The notes under the pieces: generated by a model
Seen by the model: only the letters and a program-made list of their open reading frames with translations
What the model was told of the DNA's origin: nothing
Database searches by the model: none
Assembly (NCBI RefSeq): GCF_002159455.1
Contig: NZ_NFIQ01000025.1
Span: 1 to 47,041, forward strand
Direction of reading: 5' to 3'
Origin: Flavonifractor sp. An306
GTDB lineage: Bacteria; Bacillota; Clostridia; Oscillospirales; Oscillospiraceae
Length of the DNA stretch: 47,041 bases
Part shown: positions 9,035 through 15,916 of the stretch, piece after piece
How positions within the stretch are numbered: the stretch's first letter is position 1
Layout: every line of letters starts with the position of its first letter
Translations under genes and position numbers: made by a program

Positions 9035-10392
9035 TGGTGAGAGACCTCCTTCCGGTCGTGTCGTTTTTTCTCCTGGGCAATGAGGCAGTAGGGCTCGATG
9101 AGCAGCAGATAGAGCATGTGGACTCCCACGTCCTGCATCCACTGGTCGTCCTTATCCAGGCTGTCCTCCGCCATGTGCAGCAAATCCACATAGGGGCATC
9201 TGGCGGGCAGCTCCAGATAGGTGCGCAGCATGCCGGCCAGCCAGCAGGGGTATCCGCTGCGGGTGAGGGCGGCCACCCCCTGGAAAAAGCGCTCCTGGGT
9301 GCCCATGGCCAACCGGGCGCTGTCGGGAAGCCACCGGTTGAGCCGGCTGATCCGGTCCTGAAAGGACTGGACCAGGCGGATGCTGCCCTCCTCGCTCTGG
9401 TAGCGCTTGGGCATGTTGTCCGGCCTCCGGCCGGTGACTCTGCGGCCCAGCCTCATGGCGTTCACCATGGTCTGGTCCCCCCGCAGGGTGGCGGCCATCA
9501 GGCGCATGAGCTCCACCCCCTGATAGTAGCGCTCCCAGTCCCCGTTGCACAGCATATCCCGGGTGGCCAGGGCCACGTCCTCAAAGGTGACGCACCAGTC
9601 GGGCAGCAGCGCCCGCATCTGGCGCAGCTGGTCGGGCAGGCCCCGCATCCAGGCCTCCAGGGTCATCTCCCCCACCCGGCCCACCAGTTCTCCGCTGCGG
9701 CCTTCGTCACTGGACACGCCGGCCCGGTAGTCCGCCAGCAGCTGCTGGAAGGGGATGCCGTCCTGCCGGGGCGGGGCGGGCTCCCGGTCCGCCGCCAGCA
9801 GCATGGGCAGCCGCCGGGCGGTGCGGGCGGTACACATGGCCTGGCTCCGGCCGTCCTGAAGCACGCGGATCAGGCCGCCGTGCAGGCTGCCGTACTCGCT
9901 GGGCGCCGTGCCCTCCCTCCGGCACTCCAGCATGCTCTGCCGGAACAGCTCTCCGGTCAGCTCCGGGGGACAGGGCTCCAGACGGCAGTACCACTCCGGC
10001 GGGTCACCCCGGGCTGTCACGGCCTCCAGCATGGTCAGAATCTCCCCCACCTCCCCTTTGGAGAACGGGGAGGCGGAGGTCCGGAACGTGAGGCAGCCGT
10101 CCAGCCGGGCGTGGCTGCCCCGCCAGGCGTCCCGGTCGGTAAGCTCCACCGCCAGCAGCACGGCGTCCCCCCGGCACACCAGATAGTCCAACCGCTCCCG
10201 CTGGAGTACCTTGGGCCACTGACAGTCGCCCTCCGGCGCGGACAGATCCGCGCACACCGCTCCGCAGAGCAGCCGCAGATGTTCCCGCCGGAACAGCTCC
10301 GACTCCGCCAGCGCCCGCTCCCCCGCCTGGGGGTCAAAGATGTCAAACGGCATATTCATGGGCCAGCATACCCGGATACCATATTCATTCAT
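9031..10392 (-). CDS. Unknown protein, first gene of the island operon
   Basis: A 453-aa soluble protein with no membrane segment. The segment around residues 60-90 (RLDYLVCRGDAVLLAVEL) weakly resembles the DUF2726/PD-(D/E)XK-like fold, a D-x(n)-hydrophobic-E strand pair but without the usual Lys, so nuclease activity is not supported. The C-terminal half is helical and rich in Leu, Arg and Met (for example YYQGVELMRLMAATLRG). ATG 10392 was chosen because GGATGGA lies 7 bases upstream; ATG 10404 sits directly on the ribosome site. It is coupled to clpP by a 4-base overlap. No family was recognised. Confidence 0.6.
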   Translation of the reverse strand: MNEYGIRVCWPMNMPFDIFDPQAGERALAESELFRREHLRLLCGAVCADLSAPEGDCQWPKVLQRERLDYLVCRGDAVLLAVELTDRDAWRGSHARLDGCLTFRTSASPFSKGEVGEILTMLEAVTARGDPPEWYCRLEPCPPELTGELFRQSMLECRREGTAPSEYGSLHGGLIRVLQDGRSQAMCTARTARRLPMLLAADREPAPPRQDGIPFQQLLADYRAGVSSDEGRSGELVGRVGEMTLEAWMRGLPDQLRQMRALLPDWCVTFEDVALATRDMLCNGDWERYYQGVELMRLMAATLRGDQTMVNAMRLGRRVTGRRPDNMPKRYQSEEGSIRLVQSFQDRISRLNRWLPDSARLAMGTQERFFQGVAALTRSGYPCWLAGMLRTYLELPARCPYVDLLHMAEDSLDKDDQWMQDVGVHMLYLLLIEPYCLIAQEKKRHDRKEVSHQ

Positions 10393-10436
10393 TTCAGATT
10401 CCATCCTTTCCTGATTGTTTTCTCAATGCCCCTATC

Positions 10437-10460
10437 GAAGGCAGGGGTACCCCTGCCTTC
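10437..10460. repeat. Perfect 24-bp palindrome upstream of the island operon
   Basis: The half-site is GAAGGCAGGGGT, fully self-complementary with no spacer. It lies 45 bp before the chosen start of the 453-aa gene, so it could be an operator or a leader hairpin. Confidence 0.7.
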
Positions 10461-10676
10461 TTTCTCCTCCAGGCTCCCGCGACCGCCGGCTCCCCGCACA
10501 GCGCGGAACCTCCGTCCAGGACCCTTCCTTCCACAATTTCACCCGGCGCCAGCGCAAGCGGCGCTCACACGCCTAGCTCCCAGGCCTCCACCCCGCTGCC
10601 GGATCACGCGGAAGGTGTCGATACTGCAAAACGTTGTCCCGACAGGGACGTTCGGACATGTTTCATGTCCGTCACT

Positions 10677-10712
10677 TGATGAACAAAATACTTAAAGTAT
10701 TTATGTTCATCA
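10677..10712. repeat. Near-perfect AT-rich dyad (operator- or origin-like)
   Basis: The arms TGATGAACAAAATACT and AGTATTTATGTTCATCA pair with one extra base in the right arm and a three-base centre. It lies next to two smaller dyads at 10636-10649 and 10654-10670. Confidence 0.65.
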
Positions 10713-10864
10713 AATACATATAACATAGCGTTCCATTCAAAATTTCTGAATCCATTCTGCTCCAATGGTTTTCCACATTTCAAAAAATCATATTTTTATA
10801 AATTCAAGCAATTTTTCATCTTTTTCTTTCTCAAATTTCTTTTTTGATTTCCAAAATGGCAAAA

Positions 10865-10919
10865 AGAAAACCGTCCCGGATGGGAAACCCTAAGGGTTTC
10901 CCATCCGGGACGGTTTTCT
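10865..10919 (-). terminator. Very long hairpin terminator at the end of the Ter operon
   Basis: The 26-bp perfect stem (10865-10890 with 10894-10919) has a three-base loop. On the - strand it is followed by a T-rich run (TTTCTTTTT when extended past the stem), 19 bp after the stop of the protease gene. It also forms a boundary between the Ter locus and the island. Confidence 0.85.
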
Positions 10920-10937
10920 GCTCAAAAGGGTGGCCGG

Positions 10938-12302
10938 TTACAGCAGTCCTCTGGCGAACTCCAGAATGGACTGGTAATCCACCGCCAGGTTGAGGTTCTG
11001 TCCGTCGTCAAAGCCCGCCGTAATGACCCCGATCAGGTTGCCGTACACGTCCAGCAGGGCGCCGCCGCTGCTGCCGTGGGAGGTGGGGGCGGTGAACTGG
11101 AGCATGGACCGCCGCCCCACCGTCCGGAATCCGGAGATGATCCCGTCGGACACCGTGTTGAACAGGCCCAGAGGGCTGCCGATGGCCACCACCTTCTGGC
11201 CCCGGACCAGCGGCTCCGGCCCCCGGTAGATGGGGATGGGAGCCCGCCGCTTCTCCATGCGAAGGATGGCCAGATCCAGGTCCTGGTTGTACTTGATGAG
11301 CTCGTTGGTGTAAAAGACCTCCGTCTCCTCCTCCAGCAGCACGCCGTAGTAGCGCCCTCCGGCGGCCACATGGAAGTTGGTGAGGATATACCCCGAGCTG
11401 TTGATGAGCACCCCGGAGCCGGTCTTGTAACACTGGTTCTGGTCGTCAAACACCTGCAGCATCACCACCGACGAGGCCAGCTTGGCCAGCTCCTCGTAAG
11501 GCATAGGCTGCCGGGACTCCCTGGCGGGCGGGCTGCTGGTCTGCCTCCTGGGGGGCGGTGTCACCACCGGCCGCCGGGCCGGCTGCTGGGCCGCCGGAGG
11601 CGGGGCGGCGGGGGTGGAGACAGGCGTGGAGACCACCACCGGCCTGGGCGGACGGTCCGGCCCCTCCACCACCACCGACAGCCCCAGCAGCTCCGGATCC
11701 TCCAGCCCCACGTCCTGGCTCTCGCTCACATACAGCACGTCGCAGCCCATCCGGTACAGCAGGCAGAGGAACAGATACTCCGGCAGCTTCACCACACCGC
11801 CACAGGCGAATTTGGGGAAGCTGGAGATCTTCTGGGTGCTGACAAACAGGCGGGGAAAGTACTGGTCGATCCAGAACAGCAGCTTGACGGCAAAGTTGCG
11901 CACAATGGACTCCTCCGCCCGGCCCCGGCTGCGATGGAAGGCCTCCAGGGTCTCCCGGAAGCTGGTCTCAAAGGCCTCCTCCAAAATCCGGTTCTCAAAG
12001 CGGAAGGGCAGCTGCCACTTTCCCCCGTTGTACAGCTTTATGTATGTCTCCAGCGCCCCCTGGTCCGGCTGTCTGGCCAGGGCGGGGACGTACACATACC
12101 CGCTCTGCCGGGCCCGGTCGTCCTTCTCCCACATACCCAGCCGCTCCAGCACGCCCTTGTAGTCGTATCTGGCCAGATAGCGGATAAAGCAGGTCTCCTT
12201 CTGGAAGTTGGAATACCGGCCGCTCAGGGCGAAGAACTCCTCAACGGCGTGCTCGGAGCGGGGGCGGAGCACCGCCTGAAAATATTGTCTGTAGTCTGCC
12301 AT
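10938..12302 (-). CDS. Trypsin/HtrA-like serine protease with a YceG-like N-terminal domain
   Basis: A 454-aa protein. Residues about 1-225 are helical plus one Rossmann-like strand. Several blocks align by eye to the N-terminal region of the YceG protein in the same operon: SIVRNFAVKLLFWIDQYF against NMLRNAYIKYMCWLYYKF, and CDVLYVSESQDV against ADIVLLERGGDS. A Pro/Ala-rich linker (about 225-275) follows, then a trypsin-fold domain with His in ILTNFHVAAGG, Asp in LDLAILRM and Ser in SHGSSGGALL, so the triad is complete. There is no signal peptide or PDZ domain, so it should act in the cytosol. ATG 12302 is chosen with AAGGAG 8 bases upstream. It is the last gene of the Ter operon. Domain origin is inferred from hand alignment. 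Confidence 0.8.
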   Translation of the reverse strand: MADYRQYFQAVLRPRSEHAVEEFFALSGRYSNFQKETCFIRYLARYDYKGVLERLGMWEKDDRARQSGYVYVPALARQPDQGALETYIKLYNGGKWQLPFRFENRILEEAFETSFRETLEAFHRSRGRAEESIVRNFAVKLLFWIDQYFPRLFVSTQKISSFPKFACGGVVKLPEYLFLCLLYRMGCDVLYVSESQDVGLEDPELLGLSVVVEGPDRPPRPVVVSTPVSTPAAPPPAAQQPARRPVVTPPPRRQTSSPPARESRQPMPYEELAKLASSVVMLQVFDDQNQCYKTGSGVLINSSGYILTNFHVAAGGRYYGVLLEEETEVFYTNELIKYNQDLDLAILRMEKRRAPIPIYRGPEPLVRGQKVVAIGSPLGLFNTVSDGIISGFRTVGRRSMLQFTAPTSHGSSGGALLDVYGNLIGVITAGFDDGQNLNLAVDYQSILEFARGLL

Positions 12303-12329
12303 ACTCACTGCTCCTTTTCGAGGCGTCTG

Positions 12330-13088
12330 TCACTCGATCCGCGCCGCCGCCTGTCTCAGCACAAACTCATAAAATCGCTCCCCCGGTCCGCAGACCGCCC
12401 TTTCCGGACAGGGAAGGCCTTGGGCCAGCTGCCCATGGGGTACAATGGCCACGTCGGCCCGCTCCAGCATGGGCCGGTCAATGGGGCTGTCTCCGGCGCA
12501 GATCACCCGCTCCGCTCCAAACCGCGCCCGCAGCCGGTCCACCGCCGCCCCCTTGTGCATGGACGGCGGGAAGCAATACACCTTCCGCCCGGTTACCTCC
12601 ACGTCCAGGGGGGTGCGGTTCCGCAGCTTCTCCCGAAGCGTCAAAGCCTCCTGGGGACCGTCGCAGGCGGCGAACACAAACAGCTCGTCCACCATCCGAA
12701 ACCGTTTGGCCTGGGGCTGCTCCTCCATGGCCGCCAGCACCTCCTCCATGGCCTGCCGCCAGGGCCGGACCAGCTCCAGAGATTCCTGCCGCCAGACCTG
12801 GTCCACCGCCCCGCCGTCCAGCAGGATGCCGCCGTTGGCGGCCGCCCCGTACCGGGGCCGGCACCGGAGGGGAAATTGGATGCGCAGGTACTGCTCCACC
12901 GAGCGGCTGGTCACCGGGATGAACAGCGCTTTTTCCATCAGCTCCTCCAGCATGGCCGGAGCCGTTGGGGGGAGGTAGCCCTGGGGTTTCCCATCCAGAT
13001 ACTCCACACACAGGTCGGTGTCCAGGGCATGCTTGTATGAAAAGATCAGGGTATTGTCCAAATCGCTTGCAAAGATCGTCTGTTTCAT
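12330..13088 (-). CDS. HAD-superfamily phosphatase (Cof/sucrose-phosphatase-like) of the Ter module
   Basis: A 252-aa protein with HAD motif I DLDNTLIF (nucleophile Asp9, acid/base Asp11), a C2-type cap in the middle, the K of HKGAAVDRL and motif IV CAGDSPIDRPML. Such HADs accompany StiP and PRTase-TRSP genes in Ter-associated biosynthetic modules, where they are proposed to dephosphorylate a nucleoside-like intermediate (Anantharaman, Iyer and Aravind, 2012). The start is ATG 13088, two bases after the StiP stop; longer upstream frame is GC-rich shadow sequence. The substrate is unknown. Confidence 0.85.
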   Translation of the reverse strand: MKQTIFASDLDNTLIFSYKHALDTDLCVEYLDGKPQGYLPPTAPAMLEELMEKALFIPVTSRSVEQYLRIQFPLRCRPRYGAAANGGILLDGGAVDQVWRQESLELVRPWRQAMEEVLAAMEEQPQAKRFRMVDELFVFAACDGPQEALTLREKLRNRTPLDVEVTGRKVYCFPPSMHKGAAVDRLRARFGAERVICAGDSPIDRPMLERADVAIVPHGQLAQGLPCPERAVCGPGERFYEFVLRQAAARIE

Positions 13089-13090
13089 GC

Positions 13091-14143
13091 TCAGTTGTCG
13101 GCCAGCTGCTGGATCAGGCCGCAGGCCCGGTAGTTGACCAGCGGATACTCCACCAGCGGGACCCCCTTCTCCTTTGCCAGTTGATAGATGTGGCCCAGAT
13201 GCTCCTCGTCCTCCATGCTGTGGACCAGCATCTTCCAGGGCATCCGCCGCAGCAGCACCCGGGTGGCCTCCCCGATGCTGGGCTTCACCAAATTGCGGTC
13301 GGCGATGGAAAAGGCCCGGCACAGCCCGTCCACCTCCTCCATGGCGCTGAGGGCAGGAGGCGTCTCCTCCCCCTCCTCCCCGTCCTCCGGCTGGAAGTGA
13401 GCGGCCACCGCGTCAATAAACTGGTAGGTGAGGTCCTGGTCCAGCAGCCCTTTATAGAAGGCCGCGCCGTGGAAGTCGTGGTCGCCAATGATGTCCTTCC
13501 GGTAAAAGGTGCGGCTCAGCAGCCCGGACACGGTGGAGTTAAGGCAGGAGCTGGCGATGAGGAAGTCGTCGTGGGTCCCCCACTTCTCCGCCAGCCGGGC
13601 CGGATCGGACAGCACCGCCAGCCCGGCGCTGACGCCGGGGTACTCCTCCATAGCCCGGCTCAGCTCCCGCTGGATGGCCCCCTTGCCGGTCCAGCCGTCC
13701 ACAAACTGGAGCTGCTCCGGCCGGTGGCGGGCCAGCAGACAGGCCATGGCGTTGCGGTCGATCCCCTTCCCCCGGATAATGGAGATGGTATAGTGCTTCA
13801 CATCGGCGTGGTAAAACCGGGCGATATACCGCTTGAGCAGCACGCCGATGGAGGTGCCCGCACGGGCCAGGGAGACCAGCACCGCCTCCGGCCCCTTGTC
13901 CCGCCAGATCTGCCGGGATACGGCGGCCACCGCACGAGCGGTCATGGGGGCGTACCGGGCCAGGCCGTCGTGGTAGGCCGCCAGATAGGCCGGCGAGGGC
14001 TCGTACTCCACGGGCAGCATTTCGGAATAGTGGACCCCGCTCTGGATGCGCTTCTCCCGCTCCGCTGTGGGCAGGGGCTCCACCAGTCCGGTGATGTCCT
14101 TCAGCAGGATTTCCACATCCTGCGGCTTATAGGTACCAAACAT
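13091..14143 (-). CDS. StiP-family protein (PRTase-like core plus PELOTA-type RNA-binding C-terminus)
   Basis: A 350-aa protein. The N-terminal two thirds contain a PRTase-like segment (VSLARAGTSIGVLLKR, about 90-105; FVDGWTGKGAIQ, about 147-158) and the conserved SSCLNSTVSGLLSRT block with Cys200. The last 70 residues (KMLVHSMEDEEHLGHIYQLA and following) look like an L30e/PELOTA fold. Databases label this family 'cysteine protease StiP', but the Ter-module literature treats it as part of a nucleoside-like metabolite pathway. ATG 14143 has GGGAGG 5 bases upstream; ATG 14161 is an alternative. It overlaps the PRTase gene by 17 bases. Confidence 0.85.
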   Translation of the reverse strand: MFGTYKPQDVEILLKDITGLVEPLPTAEREKRIQSGVHYSEMLPVEYEPSPAYLAAYHDGLARYAPMTARAVAAVSRQIWRDKGPEAVLVSLARAGTSIGVLLKRYIARFYHADVKHYTISIIRGKGIDRNAMACLLARHRPEQLQFVDGWTGKGAIQRELSRAMEEYPGVSAGLAVLSDPARLAEKWGTHDDFLIASSCLNSTVSGLLSRTFYRKDIIGDHDFHGAAFYKGLLDQDLTYQFIDAVAAHFQPEDGEEGEETPPALSAMEEVDGLCRAFSIADRNLVKPSIGEATRVLLRRMPWKMLVHSMEDEEHLGHIYQLAKEKGVPLVEYPLVNYRACGLIQQLADN

Positions 14144-15269
14144 GTCGTCCTCCCTGGACATAAAAAACCTTCCGGCCCGCCTGGGGCGGGAAGGCCCCCA
14201 GCAGGCTGGCCAGCGCCCCGGTCCCCTCCACCGGCGTGTCGGAGACCACCACAATGGCGTCATAACCGTCTATGTTGTAAAGATAGGTAGGGCGGGCCTC
14301 GTCATAAAAGCTGGGCAGCTTGGCCCCGGAGCGGATGGGGTAGTCCCCCCGGCTACAGACGCCGATGGGGCTTCTGGTGGTGGCGTGGCAGCGGACCGCG
14401 CAGCCCCGCTCCTCCAGCATGGCCCCCAGCGTCAGGGCGGGATACATGCACTCCTCCGTCCCCAGCACCGCCACCCGGCTGCCCGCCGGGATGTCCCGAC
14501 CCGGCCCCGTGAGAAAGGCCCGGGCCAGCCCGGCGCAGCTGTCCTCATAGGCCCCGATGGGCAAACCCAGCCTGGGGTCCAAAAGTTTTCCACACGCTAA
14601 CGCCTCACTGTGGAAAACTTCCGCGACCGGCTCCGCCGGAGGGGCCTCCGCCACCTCCAGGCCCTCCACCAGGGCGGCGTAGTCCTCCTGGGGGAGCTTG
14701 ACCAGGTACTGGCTGCGGATGCCCGCCTCCTCCAACAGCCGCTGGTTTTCCGGGGAGACCCGGTTGAGGATGGAGGCGGCCACGATCTGCTTGTCCCGCA
14801 GCTGGGGATACCGCCCCTCCAGCTCGGCCACCATATTGCGCAGGGTCTTTCCGGTGGAGATCTCGTCGTCCACCAAAATCACGGTGTCCGTGGCGGCCAG
14901 CCACTCCGGCAGACGGTCGCCGGGCAGCTTCTGCTCCACCGCGTGGCTGTGCTCCTCCAGAAATTCCAGCCACTGGCCGGCCTGGGGAAAGTTCTCCCGG
15001 GTGGTGTGGAGGTAGACGCACTCCGGCCCCAGGGAGGCGGCCACCGCCGCGCCCACGGCGGTGGCGGTCTCCGCGAAGCCGAGCACCAATCCGGCGCCTG
15101 GGTATTGCTTTGCCAGCAGCTCCCCCAGGGCCCCCATCATAGTCAGGGCCTCCGAGGGGCTTACCGGGATGTGCTTGGCCTGCAGCGGGTTGACCAGCAG
15201 GTAGGGCCGCTTGCTGTTCTGAAACCGCTTGGCCAGCCGCAGGGTATCTTCCTTGGTGTAATCAGGCAT
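14127..15269 (-). CDS. Phosphoribosyltransferase with TRSP domain (Ter module)
   Basis: A 380-aa protein. The PRPP-binding motif is classical, four hydrophobics, two acids and GKT: VILVDDEISTGKT at residues 130-142. The C-terminal half (about 215-380) matches the TRSP domain that accompanies this PRTase group, with LGTEECMYPALTLGAMLEER and SPIGVCS. In Ter loci this pair is thought to attach ribose-5-phosphate to a base-like moiety; the chemistry is not proven. The start ATG 15269 has GAGG 9 bases upstream and lies 20 bp past the rhomboid stop. It overlaps StiP downstream. Confidence 0.87.
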   Translation of the reverse strand: MPDYTKEDTLRLAKRFQNSKRPYLLVNPLQAKHIPVSPSEALTMMGALGELLAKQYPGAGLVLGFAETATAVGAAVAASLGPECVYLHTTRENFPQAGQWLEFLEEHSHAVEQKLPGDRLPEWLAATDTVILVDDEISTGKTLRNMVAELEGRYPQLRDKQIVAASILNRVSPENQRLLEEAGIRSQYLVKLPQEDYAALVEGLEVAEAPPAEPVAEVFHSEALACGKLLDPRLGLPIGAYEDSCAGLARAFLTGPGRDIPAGSRVAVLGTEECMYPALTLGAMLEERGCAVRCHATTRSPIGVCSRGDYPIRSGAKLPSFYDEARPTYLYNIDGYDAIVVVSDTPVEGTGALASLLGAFPPQAGRKVFYVQGGRHVWYL

Positions 15270-15289
15270 TCCTTTTTTCCTCGCTGTTA

Positions 15290-15856
15290 TCAAGACTTCC
15301 GGCGGCCTCCCAGCAGGAAGCCGAAGGCCGTGCCGCACAGCCCGCCCACAATGTGCATCAGGTTGGCCACGTTGTCCCGCACAAAGACCATGGCGTACAC
15401 CTCCTGGCCCAGGTACAAGGCGCCCACCAGCAGCAGGGTCAGGGGGATCTTTCCGTCCCGCATGCCGGAGAGGGAACCCAGCATGATGAGCATGAACACG
15501 ATGCCGCTGGCCCCCAGCAGGGCGGTGTGGGGGAACAGGAGAAAGTGCAGCACGCCGGAGACCAGCGCCGTCAGGACGATGGCGGCCAGCAGGGAGCGGC
15601 TTCCGTACTTCTCCTCCATGGGGGGACCCACCACCAGCAGCAGCAGCATGTTCCCCATAAAGTGGCTGCCGTCGGCGTGGCCCAGCACATGGCCCAGAAA
15701 GCGCACGTAGGTCAGGGGGTTGGCCAGAGAGGAGCGGTATACGGAAAACAGGGCGGAGGTGGTCCACCCCTTGGTGAGGTAGCCCAGAACCAGGGCCAGC
15801 AGGGAGAGAAAGAAGAAGCTGAGGATCACCGGCGAGTTATACTGTAATTTTTTCAT
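15290..15856 (-). CDS. Rhomboid-family intramembrane serine protease
   Basis: A 188-aa protein with about six hydrophobic helices. Catalytic Ser117 sits in the GASG motif (LLGASGIVFML) and His168 in ANLMHIVGG. The oxyanion-side GSHFMGNM (His65, Asn69) is present, so the active site is complete. Rhomboids cleave single-pass membrane proteins within the bilayer. It sits inside the Ter operon between the Ca2+-type ATPase (with an intervening hairpin) and the PRTase gene, 20 bp before the latter. GGGAGG lies 9 bases before the start. Its substrate is unknown; an origin in this operon suggests membrane-stress signalling (inference). Confidence 0.92.
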   Translation of the reverse strand: MKKLQYNSPVILSFFFLSLLALVLGYLTKGWTTSALFSVYRSSLANPLTYVRFLGHVLGHADGSHFMGNMLLLLVVGPPMEEKYGSRSLLAAIVLTALVSGVLHFLLFPHTALLGASGIVFMLIMLGSLSGMRDGKIPLTLLLVGALYLGQEVYAMVFVRDNVANLMHIVGGLCGTAFGFLLGGRRKS

Positions 15857-15880
15857 GCCACAGGGCCTCCCATGCTTGGA

Positions 15881-15910
15881 AAAGGGGTACTCCCTGGGGA
15901 GTACCCCTTT
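15881..15910 (-). terminator. Intra-operon hairpin after the P-type ATPase gene
   Basis: The 14-bp stem (15881-15894 with 15897-15910) ends in CCCCTTTT on the - strand. It lies between the ATPase stop and the rhomboid start. The very tight loop and short T-run suggest partial termination or an mRNA processing/stability element, letting the distal genes be made at a lower level. Confidence 0.55.
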
Positions 15911-15916
15911 CCGGTT

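Larger units (their letters stand above)
10405..10937. other. Noncoding region with stacked dyads and an AT-rich tract
   Basis: This 533-bp gap lies between the island operon start and the Ter operon end, and no convincing gene was found. It contains a perfect 24-bp palindrome (10437-10460), a 5-bp dyad (10636-10640 with 10645-10649), a 7-bp dyad (10654-10660 with 10664-10670), a long near-perfect dyad centred on 10694 (10677-10692 with 10696-10712), a strongly AT-rich stretch (about 10700-10865) and the 26-bp hairpin at 10865-10919. The promoter of the island operon must lie here. The repeats plus AT-rich tract also resemble a replication or transfer origin, but that is only inference. Confidence 0.6.

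Noticed and set aside
4177-10919. Integrated element with flanking attachment repeats
   Set aside because: I found no integrase, tRNA target or matching direct repeats at the two ends, so element boundaries are not claimed.
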